Below are positions 1 to 8,080 of a stretch of DNA of 29,742 nt, piece by piece. The stretch is from the NCBI GenBank assembly GCA_016285335.1, contig JAEEQO010000009.1:1-29742 (forward strand). The letters are read 5' to 3'. Each line of letters begins with the position of its first letter. Position 1 is the first letter of the stretch. The translations under genes were made by a program, and so were the position numbers. The DNA comes from Victivallales bacterium (lineage in GTDB: Bacteria; Verrucomicrobiota; Lentisphaeria; Victivallales; UBA1829). Below the pieces are notes generated by a model. That model was not told the origin of the DNA, did no database searches, and was given only the letters and a program-made list of their open reading frames with translations.

Positions 1-1748
1 TCGACGAGGATGGCGAAGTGGTCGGCACTGCAGGCGAGTTTCGCCTGGACAGCCGCCGGGAAGGCGTCGAACTTGCGGCCCCAGATCTCGATCTCCTGTA
101 TCTCGGCGGCGAGCAGCGCCATGGCGGTGAGCGCGGCGGACCCGATGGCGAACCCCTTGCCGGTGGCGGCGGTGGTGTTGCCGAGCATGTCGAGCGCGTC
201 GGTGCGTTCGCGGACGTGCGGCGGCAGGGCGGACATTTCGGCATTGCCGCCGGCGTTGTCGGCGATGGGCCCGTAGGCGTCCGTGGCGAGCGTGATGCCG
301 AGCGTGGCGAGCATGCCGACGGCGGCGAATCCGATGCCGTAGAGGCCGAAGATCGTGCCCTTCGTGAAGCCGCCCGCGCTGGCGAACGCGCAGATGATCG
401 CGATGACCGTGGCGACGACCGGGATCGCGGCGGAAAGCATGCCGAGCGACAGGCCGTCGATAATGGCCGTGGCGGGGCCCATCTGCGCCTGCGCGGCGAG
501 TTCCTTGGTCGGACCGTATTCGTCGGAGGTGTAGTATTCGGTACTGTAGCCGATCACCACGCCCGCGAGCAGGCCGGAAACGATCGCGCCGAACACGCCC
601 CACGTGAGGATGCCGCACCCGGCGAGGACGCCGCATGCGACGAGGATCAGGACGGAGCTGCCCCAGGTGCCGAGACGCAGCGCGCGGAGCAGCGTGCCCA
701 TGCTCGCGCCTTCCTTGCAGCGGACCGCGAAAATGCCGATCAGCGACAGCACCACGCCGATGCCCGCCACGATCATCGGGGCGTTCACATAGGTCACGGT
801 GGTCTTCAGGGCGGTAGGAATGGCCGCGCCGAGTGCTGCCGTGGACAGGATGGAGCCGCAGTAGGATTCGTAGAGGTCCGCGCCCATGCCCGCCACGTCG
901 CCCACGTTGTCGCCCACGTTGTCCGCGATGGTGGCGGGGTTGCGCGGGTCGTCCTCGGGGATGCCCGCCTCGACCTTGCCGACGAGGTCCGCGCCGACGT
1001 CCGCGGCCTTCGTATAGATGCCGCCGCCGACGCGGGCGAAAAGCGCCTGCGTGGACGCGCCCATGCCGAACGTCAGCATAGTGGTCGTGATCTCGATGAA
1101 CTTGTGCGTGACGTCGAATCCCGGCGCAACGAGCTGGAACCCGAAGAGGGACAGCCCCTGCGCCATGTGTTCCGGCGTGTAGACCAGGCGGTCCAGGATG
1201 AAATACCACACCGTGATGTCCAGCAGGCCGAACCCGACCACGGCGAGGCCCATGACCGCGCCGGACCGGAACGCCACCTGCAGGCCCCGGTTCAGGTTCT
1301 CGCTCGCGCCCTGCGCCGTGCGGCTGGAGGCGGCGGTCGCCGTCTTCATGCCCACGAAGCCGCAGAGGCCGGAGAAGAAGCCGCCAGTCAGGAATGCGAC
1401 CGGGACGAAGGGGTTCTGGAGCTTCAGGACGGCCAGCACCGCGAAAATGACGAACAGGACCGCAAACACGATGCCGACGCGGGAATACTGCTGGCGCAGA
1501 TACGCCATCGCGCCGTCACGCACATATCCGGCGATCTCCTCCATGCGTTCATTGCCTTTGGATGCACGCTTCATCAGGATGTAGCAGAGCGTGGCGGACA
1601 GCAGCGCGACGATCGCGCAGACGGGGGCGATCCACCAGATGCCGCCGACGCCGTTGAGGGATTCAGTGAGGGGCAGAGCGTTCGCGGAAACGGATTGGAC
1701 GGATTCGGTAACGGATTCAAGCGAGGGAGCGGAAACAGCGCCGAACAT
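1..1748 (-). CDS. hppA: Membrane-bound sodium/proton-translocating pyrophosphatase, K+-dependent type (3' end outside window)
   Basis: Integral-membrane pyrophosphatase that couples hydrolysis of PPi to Na+ and/or H+ export across the inner membrane. About 582 residues are visible; the C-terminus runs off the left edge. The family signature DVGADLVGKVE is at about residues 250-260, followed by the acidic DDPRNPATIADNVGDNVGD-type substrate loop, a DLYESY segment, and GNTTAATGKG near 523-532. The Ala at 527 and Gly at 530 in that last motif are the residues known to mark K+-dependent enzymes (K+-independent ones have Lys and Thr). Many hydrophobic helices are evident. The ATG at 1746-1748 is preceded by a clear GGAGG five bases upstream. 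It has its own promoter in the gap after the glycosyltransferase gene. Ion specificity (Na+ versus H+) cannot be settled from this part alone. Confidence 0.97.
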   Translation of the reverse strand, partial: MFGAVSAPSLESVTESVQSVSANALPLTESLNGVGGIWWIAPVCAIVALLSATLCYILMKRASKGNERMEEIAGYVRDGAMAYLRQQYSRVGIVFAVLFVIFAVLAVLKLQNPFVPVAFLTGGFFSGLCGFVGMKTATAASSRTAQGASENLNRGLQVAFRSGAVMGLAVVGFGLLDITVWYFILDRLVYTPEHMAQGLSLFGFQLVAPGFDVTHKFIEITTTMLTFGMGASTQALFARVGGGIYTKAADVGADLVGKVEAGIPEDDPRNPATIADNVGDNVGDVAGMGADLYESYCGSILSTAALGAAIPTALKTTVTYVNAPMIVAGIGVVLSLIGIFAVRCKEGASMGTLLRALRLGTWGSSVLILVACGVLAGCGILTWGVFGAIVSGLLAGVVIGYSTEYYTSDEYGPTKELAAQAQMGPATAIIDGLSLGMLSAAIPVVATVIAIICAFASAGGFTKGTIFGLYGIGFAAVGMLATLGITLATDAYGPIADNAGGNAEMSALPPHVRERTDALDMLGNTTAATGKGFAIGSAALTAMALLAAEIQEIEIWGRKFDAFPAAVQAKLACSADHFAILV

Positions 1749-1788
1749 AATGACCTCCGGGCGGGTAGTGAATAAAAAAGTCGCATAT

Positions 1789-1816
1789 AAGATACATCTG
1801 AAAGATGTATTTTTCA
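1789..1816 (-). promoter_or_regulatory. Putative sigma-70-type promoter of hppA
   Basis: On the minus strand TTGAAA (1811-1816) and TATCTT (1789-1794) are separated by 16 bases, about 40 bases upstream of the hppA start and its GGAGG site. The spacer is occupied by a perfect inverted repeat, listed separately. Confidence 0.5.
1792..1810. promoter_or_regulatory. Perfect 8-bp inverted repeat inside the hppA promoter; candidate operator
   Basis: ATACATCT, three bases, AGATGTAT. The arms are perfect and the dyad fills the spacer between the proposed -35 and -10 boxes, a position where a bound repressor would block RNA polymerase or a MerR-like activator could distort the spacer. It has no following U-tract in either direction that would make it a good terminator. 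The function is inferred from position only. Confidence 0.4.
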
Positions 1817-1896
1817 AGCGGAAGACGCTATTTTCGCGGACGCAAACACTAAGAACAGCAAGAAAAAAGCGAATACCGCGTCCATGTCGCCGCAAA

Positions 1897-2811
1897 TCAC
1901 TTCTTCGGCATGAGCGGAACGGGGGAATCTTTCTTGTGGAAGAAATCCTGCTTCCAGGCAAACGACTCGCCCTTGTAACAGCTCATGCGCTGGGTCCAGC
2001 GGTAGCGGATGCCCGCGAAGAAATAATATCCGAGCTCGTGATGCCGCAGGAGATACCGGAAATCGCGGAGGGATTCGACGGCGGCTCCGAGCGCCGCGCG
2101 CAGGAATGAGGGGCGTTTGCGGAAGAGCATGCCGTTCGCGATGCCTTCGTTGTAGAAGCGTTTGCGAAGGATTTCCGGCGTGTAGTTGTGCGAATGGACC
2201 ACGGCGGCGTCGGCCGCGTAGACGATCTTCAGGCCGGATTCGCGGATGCGGAGCGCCCAGTCGATGTCCTCCGAATACTGGAACGCCGGATCGAAGCGGA
2301 ATCGGCTGGCGACGTCCGCCCTGACCGCGGAAAAGACCAGCGAAAACATGAAGCCCCACGTGGCCGCGACGGAGCCGTCGCCGAATGCGCGTTCGTAGTC
2401 CTTGCGAACAAGCGGCCAGGCATCCTCGCGCGGGAGCTGGTTGCCGTAGACCGCGCCGACCTGCGGGTCCGCAAGATATGCCACGATGCGTTCGACGATG
2501 TCGTTCGCGCACGGCACGGCGTCGGAATTGTTGAAGACGATGTATTTGCCGCGGGCGGTGTCGAGCGCGCGGTTCAGCACGCGCGGCGGATTGTACGGCA
2601 GGCCGTCCCACGGGACGATGGTCACGGCCGGAAACGACGCGGCGATTTCCAGCGTGCCGTCGGTGGAATTGTCGTCGAACAGCAGGATCTCCATGCGGTC
2701 GGCGACGGTCTGGGCGCAGAGCCGGGTCAGCGTGTCGCGAATGAGTCCGGCGTCGTTGTGCGAACGCACGACGACGGAGATTTCGACCGGATTCCGCGAA
2801 TCTTCCGGCAT
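1897..2811 (-). CDS. Family 2 glycosyltransferase (GT-A fold), envelope glycan synthesis
   Basis: Cytosolic or membrane-peripheral transferase of 304 residues that should move a sugar from an activated nucleotide donor to a glycan or glycolipid acceptor. It shows the GT2 N-terminus (ISVVVRSHND, 11-20), the nucleotide-binding DDNSTDGT (46-53), a variant of the DXD metal site in NNSDAVP (94-100), and the catalytic-base region SEDIDWALR (180-188), followed by HSHN (206-209) as in rhamnosyl- and related transferases. No transmembrane segment is evident. Its ATG lies four bases after the stop of the upstream hydrolase gene, with GGAG inside that gene's last codons, so the two are probably translationally coupled. 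Together with waaP upstream this suggests LPS or another surface glycan; donor and acceptor cannot be told. Confidence 0.85.
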   Translation of the reverse strand: MPEDSRNPVEISVVVRSHNDAGLIRDTLTRLCAQTVADRMEILLFDDNSTDGTLEIAASFPAVTIVPWDGLPYNPPRVLNRALDTARGKYIVFNNSDAVPCANDIVERIVAYLADPQVGAVYGNQLPREDAWPLVRKDYERAFGDGSVAATWGFMFSLVFSAVRADVASRFRFDPAFQYSEDIDWALRIRESGLKIVYAADAAVVHSHNYTPEILRKRFYNEGIANGMLFRKRPSFLRAALGAAVESLRDFRYLLRHHELGYYFFAGIRYRWTQRMSCYKGESFAWKQDFFHKKDSPVPLMPKK

Positions 2812-2815
2812 GCGC

Positions 2816-3982
2816 TCACGCTCCGGCGGTTTTGAGTTCGAACGCGCCCTGTTTCATCAGGCGGAAGAAATCGGCGATCTCGCGGGGGTGTTCCGGCAGC
2901 TCGTGAACGGAGAGAATGCATGCCGTGGAATCGCGATCGTCGGGCGAGAATCCGTGCATGCCGGGAATGGGCTTGTTCCCCATGTCGCTCGGGACCAGCT
3001 GGATGCCCGCGTCGAGCAGGAAGATTTCGTCGCCGTACGCGCCGTCGGCGAAATCGACGTGGAGCGCGGTCTTCTCCTCCGGGGTGAGCCAGTGGCCGGG
3101 CGCGTCCTTCACGGCGTCCATGACCGGCTGACGCGCTTCCGGCTTCAGGAACCACACGCGGAGCATGGTGGAGTCGTAGGCGGCGATGTAGTCGCGTCCG
3201 AACTTGAGCGGCAGCGCCTCGACTTTCGCCTTGATGTCGGTTTCGCCCTTCAGCGGGGTCATGCCGTGGTCGGAGAAGATGCAGAAATCGACCTCGCGGA
3301 AATGCGCGCGGGCGGTTTCGAGCAGGCCGCGGACCTTGCCGGCGAACGCCTCAAGGCGTTTCGCCACGACCTCGGGTTCGTGCACGTGGAAATGCAGCAT
3401 GCTGTCAAGCCCGGCGGTGTAGATGAAGAAGAATTCCGTCTTCTCCTCCTCCAGCAGCTTCTTCGCGGCGGCAATGTTCTGGTCGTCGTTCAGGTGCCAG
3501 TTCGAAATATGGAACGGCACGCCGGACTCCGTGAGCATGTCACGCAGGTTTTTCACCGGGGCCAGACCGTGCGGCGCAAAGATGTCCTGCTTCTCGCAGT
3601 AGTCGAAGAACGGAAGCCGGGCGTACGGCACGCGGTAGAGGTTGAAATACCCCGTGTACTTCAGGCGGCGTCCCAGCCACATGCTCACGCGGTGGCGGAT
3701 GCGGTGGTTGTCGAAGACGATCGAAGGGTGCAGGAACGGATGCAGAAACCGGAAGAGCCCGAACGGCGTTTCCGCGTTTTTCGGACGGTAGAAAAAGCTG
3801 AAATGGCCGTGTTTCGTGGGCGGTTCGCCGGACAGGATCGTCGGGACGCAGGTTGAGGAATAGCCGAACTGCGTGCGAACCGGGAGCCTTACGGGAAATT
3901 CGTCGGTCATGAAACGGTAGTGCTGGACGATCTCATACCCGAGCGCATCGCTGAACATAAAAATCTTGACACGGTCTTTCAT
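2816..3982 (-). CDS. Alkaline-phosphatase-superfamily phosphodiesterase/phosphotransferase (nucleotide pyrophosphatase-like)
   Basis: A 388-residue metal-dependent hydrolase of the fold shared by alkaline phosphatases, NPP phosphodiesterases and phosphoglycerate mutases. The two-metal ligand set is visible in order: D12 in FMFSDALG, a Ser/Thr nucleophile region SSTCVPT (42-48), D193 and H197 in GLDSMLHFH, D238-H239 in FSDHGM, and H343 in GMHGFSP. There is no signal peptide, so it acts in the cytosol, unlike periplasmic phosphatases. The start at 3982 is preferred over an in-frame ATG ten codons earlier because GAGAGGG lies upstream of it at usable distance and the conserved beta-strand begins right after. 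It has its own promoter and is coupled to the GT2 gene. A role in processing a nucleotide-sugar, polyprenyl or phospholipid intermediate is inference. Confidence 0.75.
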   Translation of the reverse strand: MKDRVKIFMFSDALGYEIVQHYRFMTDEFPVRLPVRTQFGYSSTCVPTILSGEPPTKHGHFSFFYRPKNAETPFGLFRFLHPFLHPSIVFDNHRIRHRVSMWLGRRLKYTGYFNLYRVPYARLPFFDYCEKQDIFAPHGLAPVKNLRDMLTESGVPFHISNWHLNDDQNIAAAKKLLEEEKTEFFFIYTAGLDSMLHFHVHEPEVVAKRLEAFAGKVRGLLETARAHFREVDFCIFSDHGMTPLKGETDIKAKVEALPLKFGRDYIAAYDSTMLRVWFLKPEARQPVMDAVKDAPGHWLTPEEKTALHVDFADGAYGDEIFLLDAGIQLVPSDMGNKPIPGMHGFSPDDRDSTACILSVHELPEHPREIADFFRLMKQGAFELKTAGA

Positions 3983-4024
3983 TCCGGAGTACCCTCTCAA
4001 GCCAATAATCAAATCATACCTTAA

Positions 4025-4052
4025 AATATACTCCGACTTCCGGGCAATTCAA
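4025..4052 (-). promoter_or_regulatory. Putative internal promoter for the hydrolase-glycosyltransferase pair
   Basis: Minus-strand TTGAAT (4047-4052) and TATATT (4025-4030) with a 16-base spacer, in the 78-base gap after the nucleotidyltransferase-like gene, about 43 bases from the downstream ATG. Confidence 0.55.
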
Positions 4053-4060
4053 GCGGGAAA

Positions 4061-5068
4061 TCAGTTGTATCGCTGCCAAAGACGAATAAAAACGCCGGTA
4101 TCATGTTCCGGATTCAGCAGACAGGCCGTCAGGAGGCGCAGGAGCTTCACGCGCGGATGGACCGCCAGGGGCGACAGCAGGGACGGCAGGATCGGCGCGC
4201 TGCAGAGCGAGAGGATCGTAGACTTGAGGGAGCGCGGTCCGGCCTCCGCGATACGGCAGGCGGAAAAGAGAGGGTCGGCGGAGGCGATGTGCCGCGTGAT
4301 CTCGGTGGCGACGAGCGTGACGGTGCGCGTCCAGCAGTCCAGCAGATGCGCGTAATCCGGCTTCTTCCCGGTTCCCGGGGCATACTTGAACGCGAGCGCG
4401 GCCTCGTAGTCCGGGATCAGCCAGGACGCCTCGTGATACTTTTTCAGCGCCTCCAGGCGTTCCGTGCCGGTGGTGTGGTAGTCGTGATGCACGATCAGGA
4501 TCGCGTCGCCGCAGCCGAGCGCGGCCTTGTGGAGGTTGCGCCGCACAAAATCCGCCTCGGCGGGGTCGTTCGCGCGCTGACGTGCGAAGAGCAGCCCGGC
4601 GCCGCGGTTCAGGAGCAGACGGGCGGCCTCGGTCCAGGGAAGCTCGGAGAACGGGCGGCGCGGGGCGGCGTCGAAGATGTGTTCGTCGCCGAAGACGATA
4701 CGGTGCCCGGCGAACAGCTCCTGGATCATCAGGGTGTCGGCGTCCTTGTACAGCGCCTTCAGGGATTTGACGCAGCAGAAATCGATGTCGATGGAGAGCT
4801 TCTTCTTCCATTCCGCGGAGATGGCGTCCAGCAGGGCCCGGAGCCCCGGAGACGGTTTCGCCCCGTTCATCACCACGAAGAAATCCATGTCATTGTACGG
4901 CATGCCGTCCGGGGTGGCGCCGCCTTCGCCGCGCCCGTAGCCGCCCCCGAGCAAGACGGCGCGGACGGCGGAGGATTCCGGAGAAGCGGCAAACGCGGCG
5001 CGGATGGCGTCGAGCGCTTCGGCGATGAGCTTTTCAACACGGGGATCTGCGGATTTGGAGTAGGACAT
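4061..5068 (-). CDS. Nucleotidyltransferase-fold protein, function unknown
   Basis: A 335-residue protein whose N-terminal third has the minimal nucleotidyltransferase signature: GGGYGRGEGG (41-50) followed by PYNDMDFFVV (57-66), giving the metal-binding pair D60/D62. Such domains transfer NMP from NTP to a protein, nucleic acid, sugar or antibiotic. The remaining two thirds are mostly helical, with a motif-poor region, and I do not recognise a substrate domain. The start at 5068 is chosen because the conserved fold begins shortly after and the longer open frame upstream overlaps waaP and is Arg/Ser-rich shadow sequence; the Shine-Dalgarno is weak. It follows waaP after 31 bases, so is probably co-transcribed. 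An envelope-modifying nucleotidyl- or phosphosugar-transferase role is inference from context only. Confidence 0.7.
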   Translation of the reverse strand: MSYSKSADPRVEKLIAEALDAIRAAFAASPESSAVRAVLLGGGYGRGEGGATPDGMPYNDMDFFVVMNGAKPSPGLRALLDAISAEWKKKLSIDIDFCCVKSLKALYKDADTLMIQELFAGHRIVFGDEHIFDAAPRRPFSELPWTEAARLLLNRGAGLLFARQRANDPAEADFVRRNLHKAALGCGDAILIVHHDYHTTGTERLEALKKYHEASWLIPDYEAALAFKYAPGTGKKPDYAHLLDCWTRTVTLVATEITRHIASADPLFSACRIAEAGPRSLKSTILSLCSAPILPSLLSPLAVHPRVKLLRLLTACLLNPEHDTGVFIRLWQRYN

Positions 5069-5099
5069 GGTCGGGGAAGGGATGAAGTTTATGGAAAGA

Positions 5100-5912
5100 T
5101 CAGGTGCGGGAACAGCCGTCCGGGAGCTCCGGTTCGCGGCCGAATTCCTTGCGGTACAGCCGGACCGCGGTGCGGAGGACGTCCGGCCAGAGTTTCGCGT
5201 CCAGAGCGCCCGCGCGGGGCGTGTACGCGGCAATGAATCGCAATGCGTCGCGGCGGGAAAGCCCGCGGTCCATGGCGGAGAAGAAGATCCCGGCGAGGTC
5301 CTTCACACGGTAGCGGCGCCGGATGTGCGAACGTATCTGGGCGCGGTGGAGGTCGATCACATGAAGCCTGATCCGCTTCTCGCGAAGCGAGGCGGGGTCG
5401 AGCAGGAAATGGCACAGGTAGCAGTCGCGGTGGTTCAGGCCGCTCCCGTGCATGCGGGCGCAGGACACGGCCAGCGCGCGGATGATGCGGTGTTTGAGCT
5501 CGGGCGGCGGCGGGTTCGTCTTCCATTCGCGGCAGAAATCCTCCAGAGAGACCATGCCGGCGAGGTCCTCGGTCACCAGGAACGATTCCATGGCGGCGGG
5601 ATTCGAGCCGCGGATGCCGAACGCGCAGGCGGTCATGGTAGGCACGCCGAGCTTGTTCAGCAGGGAGATCGCGAGATACTCGTTGGCGGACCCGATGACG
5701 GGCGTCTTGAACTGGATGAGGTTCTTCCAGATCTCGCCCCAGCCGACCGGGCCGTGGAGCTTGATGAAGTAGGACTTGCCGTCCATGCGGAACCGCATGG
5801 TCTTGCGGTTCTTCACGTCGCGGAAGACTTCGCCGGTCACGGCGAACGCGCTGGCAAACGGGTCCCTGCCCCAGGCTTTTTGGAACGTTTCGTTGAAGTA
5901 GAGCTTTTCCAT
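5100..5912 (-). CDS. waaP: Lipopolysaccharide core heptose(I) kinase
   Basis: Cytosolic kinase of the WaaP/RfaP family (270 residues, usual about 265) that phosphorylates the first heptose of the LPS inner core using ATP, a step that stabilises the outer membrane. It matches the family along its length: GEVFRDVKNRKTMRF near 28-42, the ATP-anchoring lysine K51 in YFIKLH, TEDL near 114-117, the diagnostic catalytic loop LNHRDCYLCHFLL (159-171, D163), and the metal-binding VIDLHRAQIR (D187). The ATG at 5912 is used because GAGG sits about seven bases upstream; an earlier in-frame ATG at 5933 overlaps the upstream gene's end. It lies 17 bases after the chagasin-like lipoprotein gene. Its presence implies a heptose-containing LPS core. 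Confidence 0.92.
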   Translation of the reverse strand: MEKLYFNETFQKAWGRDPFASAFAVTGEVFRDVKNRKTMRFRMDGKSYFIKLHGPVGWGEIWKNLIQFKTPVIGSANEYLAISLLNKLGVPTMTACAFGIRGSNPAAMESFLVTEDLAGMVSLEDFCREWKTNPPPPELKHRIIRALAVSCARMHGSGLNHRDCYLCHFLLDPASLREKRIRLHVIDLHRAQIRSHIRRRYRVKDLAGIFFSAMDRGLSRRDALRFIAAYTPRAGALDAKLWPDVLRTAVRLYRKEFGREPELPDGCSRT

Positions 5913-5929
5913 GGGGACCTCGCGCGGAA

Positions 5930-6454
5930 TCACGGCATGTCGGGACGGACCGTGACGTTGCCCTTGGAGTCGGTCATATACACGGGGCCTTCCTCGGGAG
6001 GCATCTCGCGCGGGTCGGTCGCGGCCTCCTCCGGGTCGCCGGTCGCGCGGATCATGACCTCGAACCTCTTCGTCGGGTCCTTTTTATCCCAGCCGCGTTT
6101 GTGTTCGATGGCGATGCCGCAGACACCCGGACCGATCACGCGGTAGGAGAAATAATGCGTGCCTTCCCCCTCCGTGAGGGGCCTCCCGTCGTACAGGTCG
6201 CGATCGAAGACGTAGCGGTCGCCCTTCTCGGCAAGGATCTGCACGCTGCCCGCCCCGTGCCGGGGATACCAGTCGTATCCGGTCGACCGGGTGGAGCACA
6301 GCGCCACGACGATCGTGTCGCCGACGCACAGGTCAAGCGTCCTGCCGGAATCCGACTCCGTGAGGAAGATGTTCTGCGGAGAACGGCATGCCGTCGTCAG
6401 ACACGCGGCGAGGAGCGCAAGGAAGAAACAGATCGCGAACCGGAAAGATGTCAT
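5930..6454 (-). CDS. Chagasin-family (I42) cysteine-peptidase-inhibitor-like lipoprotein
   Basis: A 174-residue predicted lipoprotein. Residues 1-18 form a short signal with lipobox LAAC, so Cys18 would be lipidated. The mature part has the three chagasin loop motifs: STGYDW (NPTTGYxW-like), EGTHYFSYR (GxG...F loop) and HKRGWDKK (RPW-like). Known family members inhibit papain-type cysteine peptidases by inserting these loops into the active-site cleft. The third loop has Arg-Gly-Trp where Arg-Pro-Trp is usual, and the C-terminal 35 residues are acidic, proline-rich and outside the domain. The gene is 45 bases after hcp and 17 bases before waaP, so is likely part of the same transcript. Inhibitory activity and target are not shown; a general envelope protein with the same fold is possible. 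Confidence 0.7.
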   Translation of the reverse strand: MTSFRFAICFFLALLAACLTTACRSPQNIFLTESDSGRTLDLCVGDTIVVALCSTRSTGYDWYPRHGAGSVQILAEKGDRYVFDRDLYDGRPLTEGEGTHYFSYRVIGPGVCGIAIEHKRGWDKKDPTKRFEVMIRATGDPEEAATDPREMPPEEGPVYMTDSKGNVTVRPDMP

Positions 6455-6499
6455 GGTTTGCCTGGACTTTCAGAAACCGGGGCGGAACGGCACAGCCGC

Positions 6500-8080
6500 T
6501 CAGTTGCCCTCCATCATGGCGGCGGCGTCGGCCTCCGGCGTAGTGATCGGCTTCACGCCGTAGTCGCGCGTGAGGACTTCGAGGATGCCGGGGGAGAAGA
6601 ACGCGGGGAACGTCGGGCCGAGGCGGATGTTCTTGAATCCGAGCGTGAGCAGCGCCAGGAAGACCGCGACAGTCTTCTGTTCGTACCAGGAGAGGACGAA
6701 GGAGACGGGGAGCTTGTCGAGCGTGCGGATGCCGAGCGCCCGCTGAAGTTCCAGCGCGATGCGGATGATGGAGTAGGCGTCGTTGATCTGCCCGATGTCC
6801 ATGATGCGCGGGATGCCGGTGATCTTGCCGAGGTCGAGCTTGTTGAAACGGTACTTCGCGCCGCCGGCGGTCAGGATCACCGTGTCGGCGGGAAGCGCCT
6901 TGACGAGCTCCGTGTAGTATTCGCGGCGTTCGTCGCGTCCGTCCTCGCCCGCGACCACGATGAAACGGCGGATGCTGCCGCTTTCGACGTACCGGGCGAT
7001 CTGGCTGATCACGGAGCAGACCTGATTGTGTCCGAAGCCGCACATCGGACCGGGGAGGACCGGGCCGGATTCCGCTTCGGTCGGCGGCGGAAGCGTCCGG
7101 GCGAGCGCGATGACTTCCGAGAAATCCTTCTGCATGCCGATGTGGCGGTGCGTGATGTGCGGGATGCCCTTGATGCCGACCATGCCGGTGGTAAAGATGC
7201 GGCCGCGGTAGGCGTCCTGCACGGGCGCGATGCAGTTCGAATTGACCACGATCGGGCCGTTGAACGCGGCGAAATCCTGCGCCTGGGTCCACCAGGAACC
7301 GCCGTAGCCGCCCTTCAGGTGCGGGAACTTTCGGAACGCGGGATAGGTGTTGGCGGTGAGCATGTCGCCGTGCGTGTAGACGTCGATCTCGGCGTGCTCG
7401 GTCTGGATCAGGAGTTCTTCGAGGTCCTTCAGGTCCTGCCCGGACATCAGGATGGCGGGGTTGTGGCCCGCTTCGAACGGGATATGGCAGATGGTGGGCG
7501 AACCGTAGGTATCGGTGTTGGCTTCATCAAGGAGCGCCATGGCGATGGAGGCGATGCGGCCGCACTCGACGATCAGGAGGGCGAGGCGTTCGTGCGGGGT
7601 GTCGGGCTTGGCGGCGGCGGAAAGCGCCTTGATGACGAAATTGTAGATGGCGTTGTCCTCGTAACCGAGGGCGAGCGCGTGAAACGTGAAGGCGCAGACG
7701 CCTTTGAGGCCGTAAATCAGGAATTCGCGGTAGCTGCGCTCTTCCGTGTCTTCGACGGAGAGGATGGAGGGATCGGGAGCCTGAACGTCGGAATCGAGCG
7801 TGCGAAGCGCGCGTTTCGCTTCGTCGATCAGGGCATAGATGCGGTCGGGGTTGAAGTTGGTGTCGGTCAGCGTGGCGGACATGGCGCGGACGATGAACCG
7901 GCTGAATTCGCGCGTGACATTGGTGCGGCCTTCAAGGGTCAGAGCGACGGCCTTGAGCTCGGCGATGAGGCGGTCCTGAAGATTCGCGGTCTCGGACGTT
8001 TCGCCGCAGCGGCCGCTGGACGTGCACCCTTTGTTGCCGAAAGCCTCCTGGCACTGGTAGCAGAACATGGATCCTTCCAT
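6500..8080 (-). CDS. hcp: Hybrid-cluster protein (Hcp/hydroxylamine reductase) homologue lacking most hybrid-cluster ligands
   Basis: A 526-residue, full-length member of the Hcp (prismane) family; family members are cytosolic iron-sulfur enzymes that reduce NO or hydroxylamine. The N-terminal class-I motif C7-x2-C10-x8-C19-x5-C25 for the cubane cluster is intact. The C-terminal domain aligns clearly with Hcp (TANLQDRLI, NSNCIAP, WYEQKT, NIRLGPTFPAFFSP). However, of the seven hybrid-cluster ligands known from Desulfovibrio Hcp, only C283 and E467 remain. The others read Q215 (for His), D239 (for Glu), E379, G407 and I432 (for three Cys). The translation was rechecked at each codon. The frame is intact. 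The start at 8080 has AAAGGAGA at good spacing, and a near-consensus promoter lies 63 bases upstream. It heads the envelope gene string. Ordinary hydroxylamine or NO reductase chemistry is therefore doubtful. Confidence 0.9.
   Translation of the reverse strand: MEGSMFCYQCQEAFGNKGCTSSGRCGETSETANLQDRLIAELKAVALTLEGRTNVTREFSRFIVRAMSATLTDTNFNPDRIYALIDEAKRALRTLDSDVQAPDPSILSVEDTEERSYREFLIYGLKGVCAFTFHALALGYEDNAIYNFVIKALSAAAKPDTPHERLALLIVECGRIASIAMALLDEANTDTYGSPTICHIPFEAGHNPAILMSGQDLKDLEELLIQTEHAEIDVYTHGDMLTANTYPAFRKFPHLKGGYGGSWWTQAQDFAAFNGPIVVNSNCIAPVQDAYRGRIFTTGMVGIKGIPHITHRHIGMQKDFSEVIALARTLPPPTEAESGPVLPGPMCGFGHNQVCSVISQIARYVESGSIRRFIVVAGEDGRDERREYYTELVKALPADTVILTAGGAKYRFNKLDLGKITGIPRIMDIGQINDAYSIIRIALELQRALGIRTLDKLPVSFVLSWYEQKTVAVFLALLTLGFKNIRLGPTFPAFFSPGILEVLTRDYGVKPITTPEADAAAMMEGN

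Noticed and set aside
18..1775. A 585-codon + frame across the hppA region
   Set aside because: The translation is low-complexity Arg/Asp/Gly text; the minus strand encodes canonical membrane pyrophosphatase motifs.
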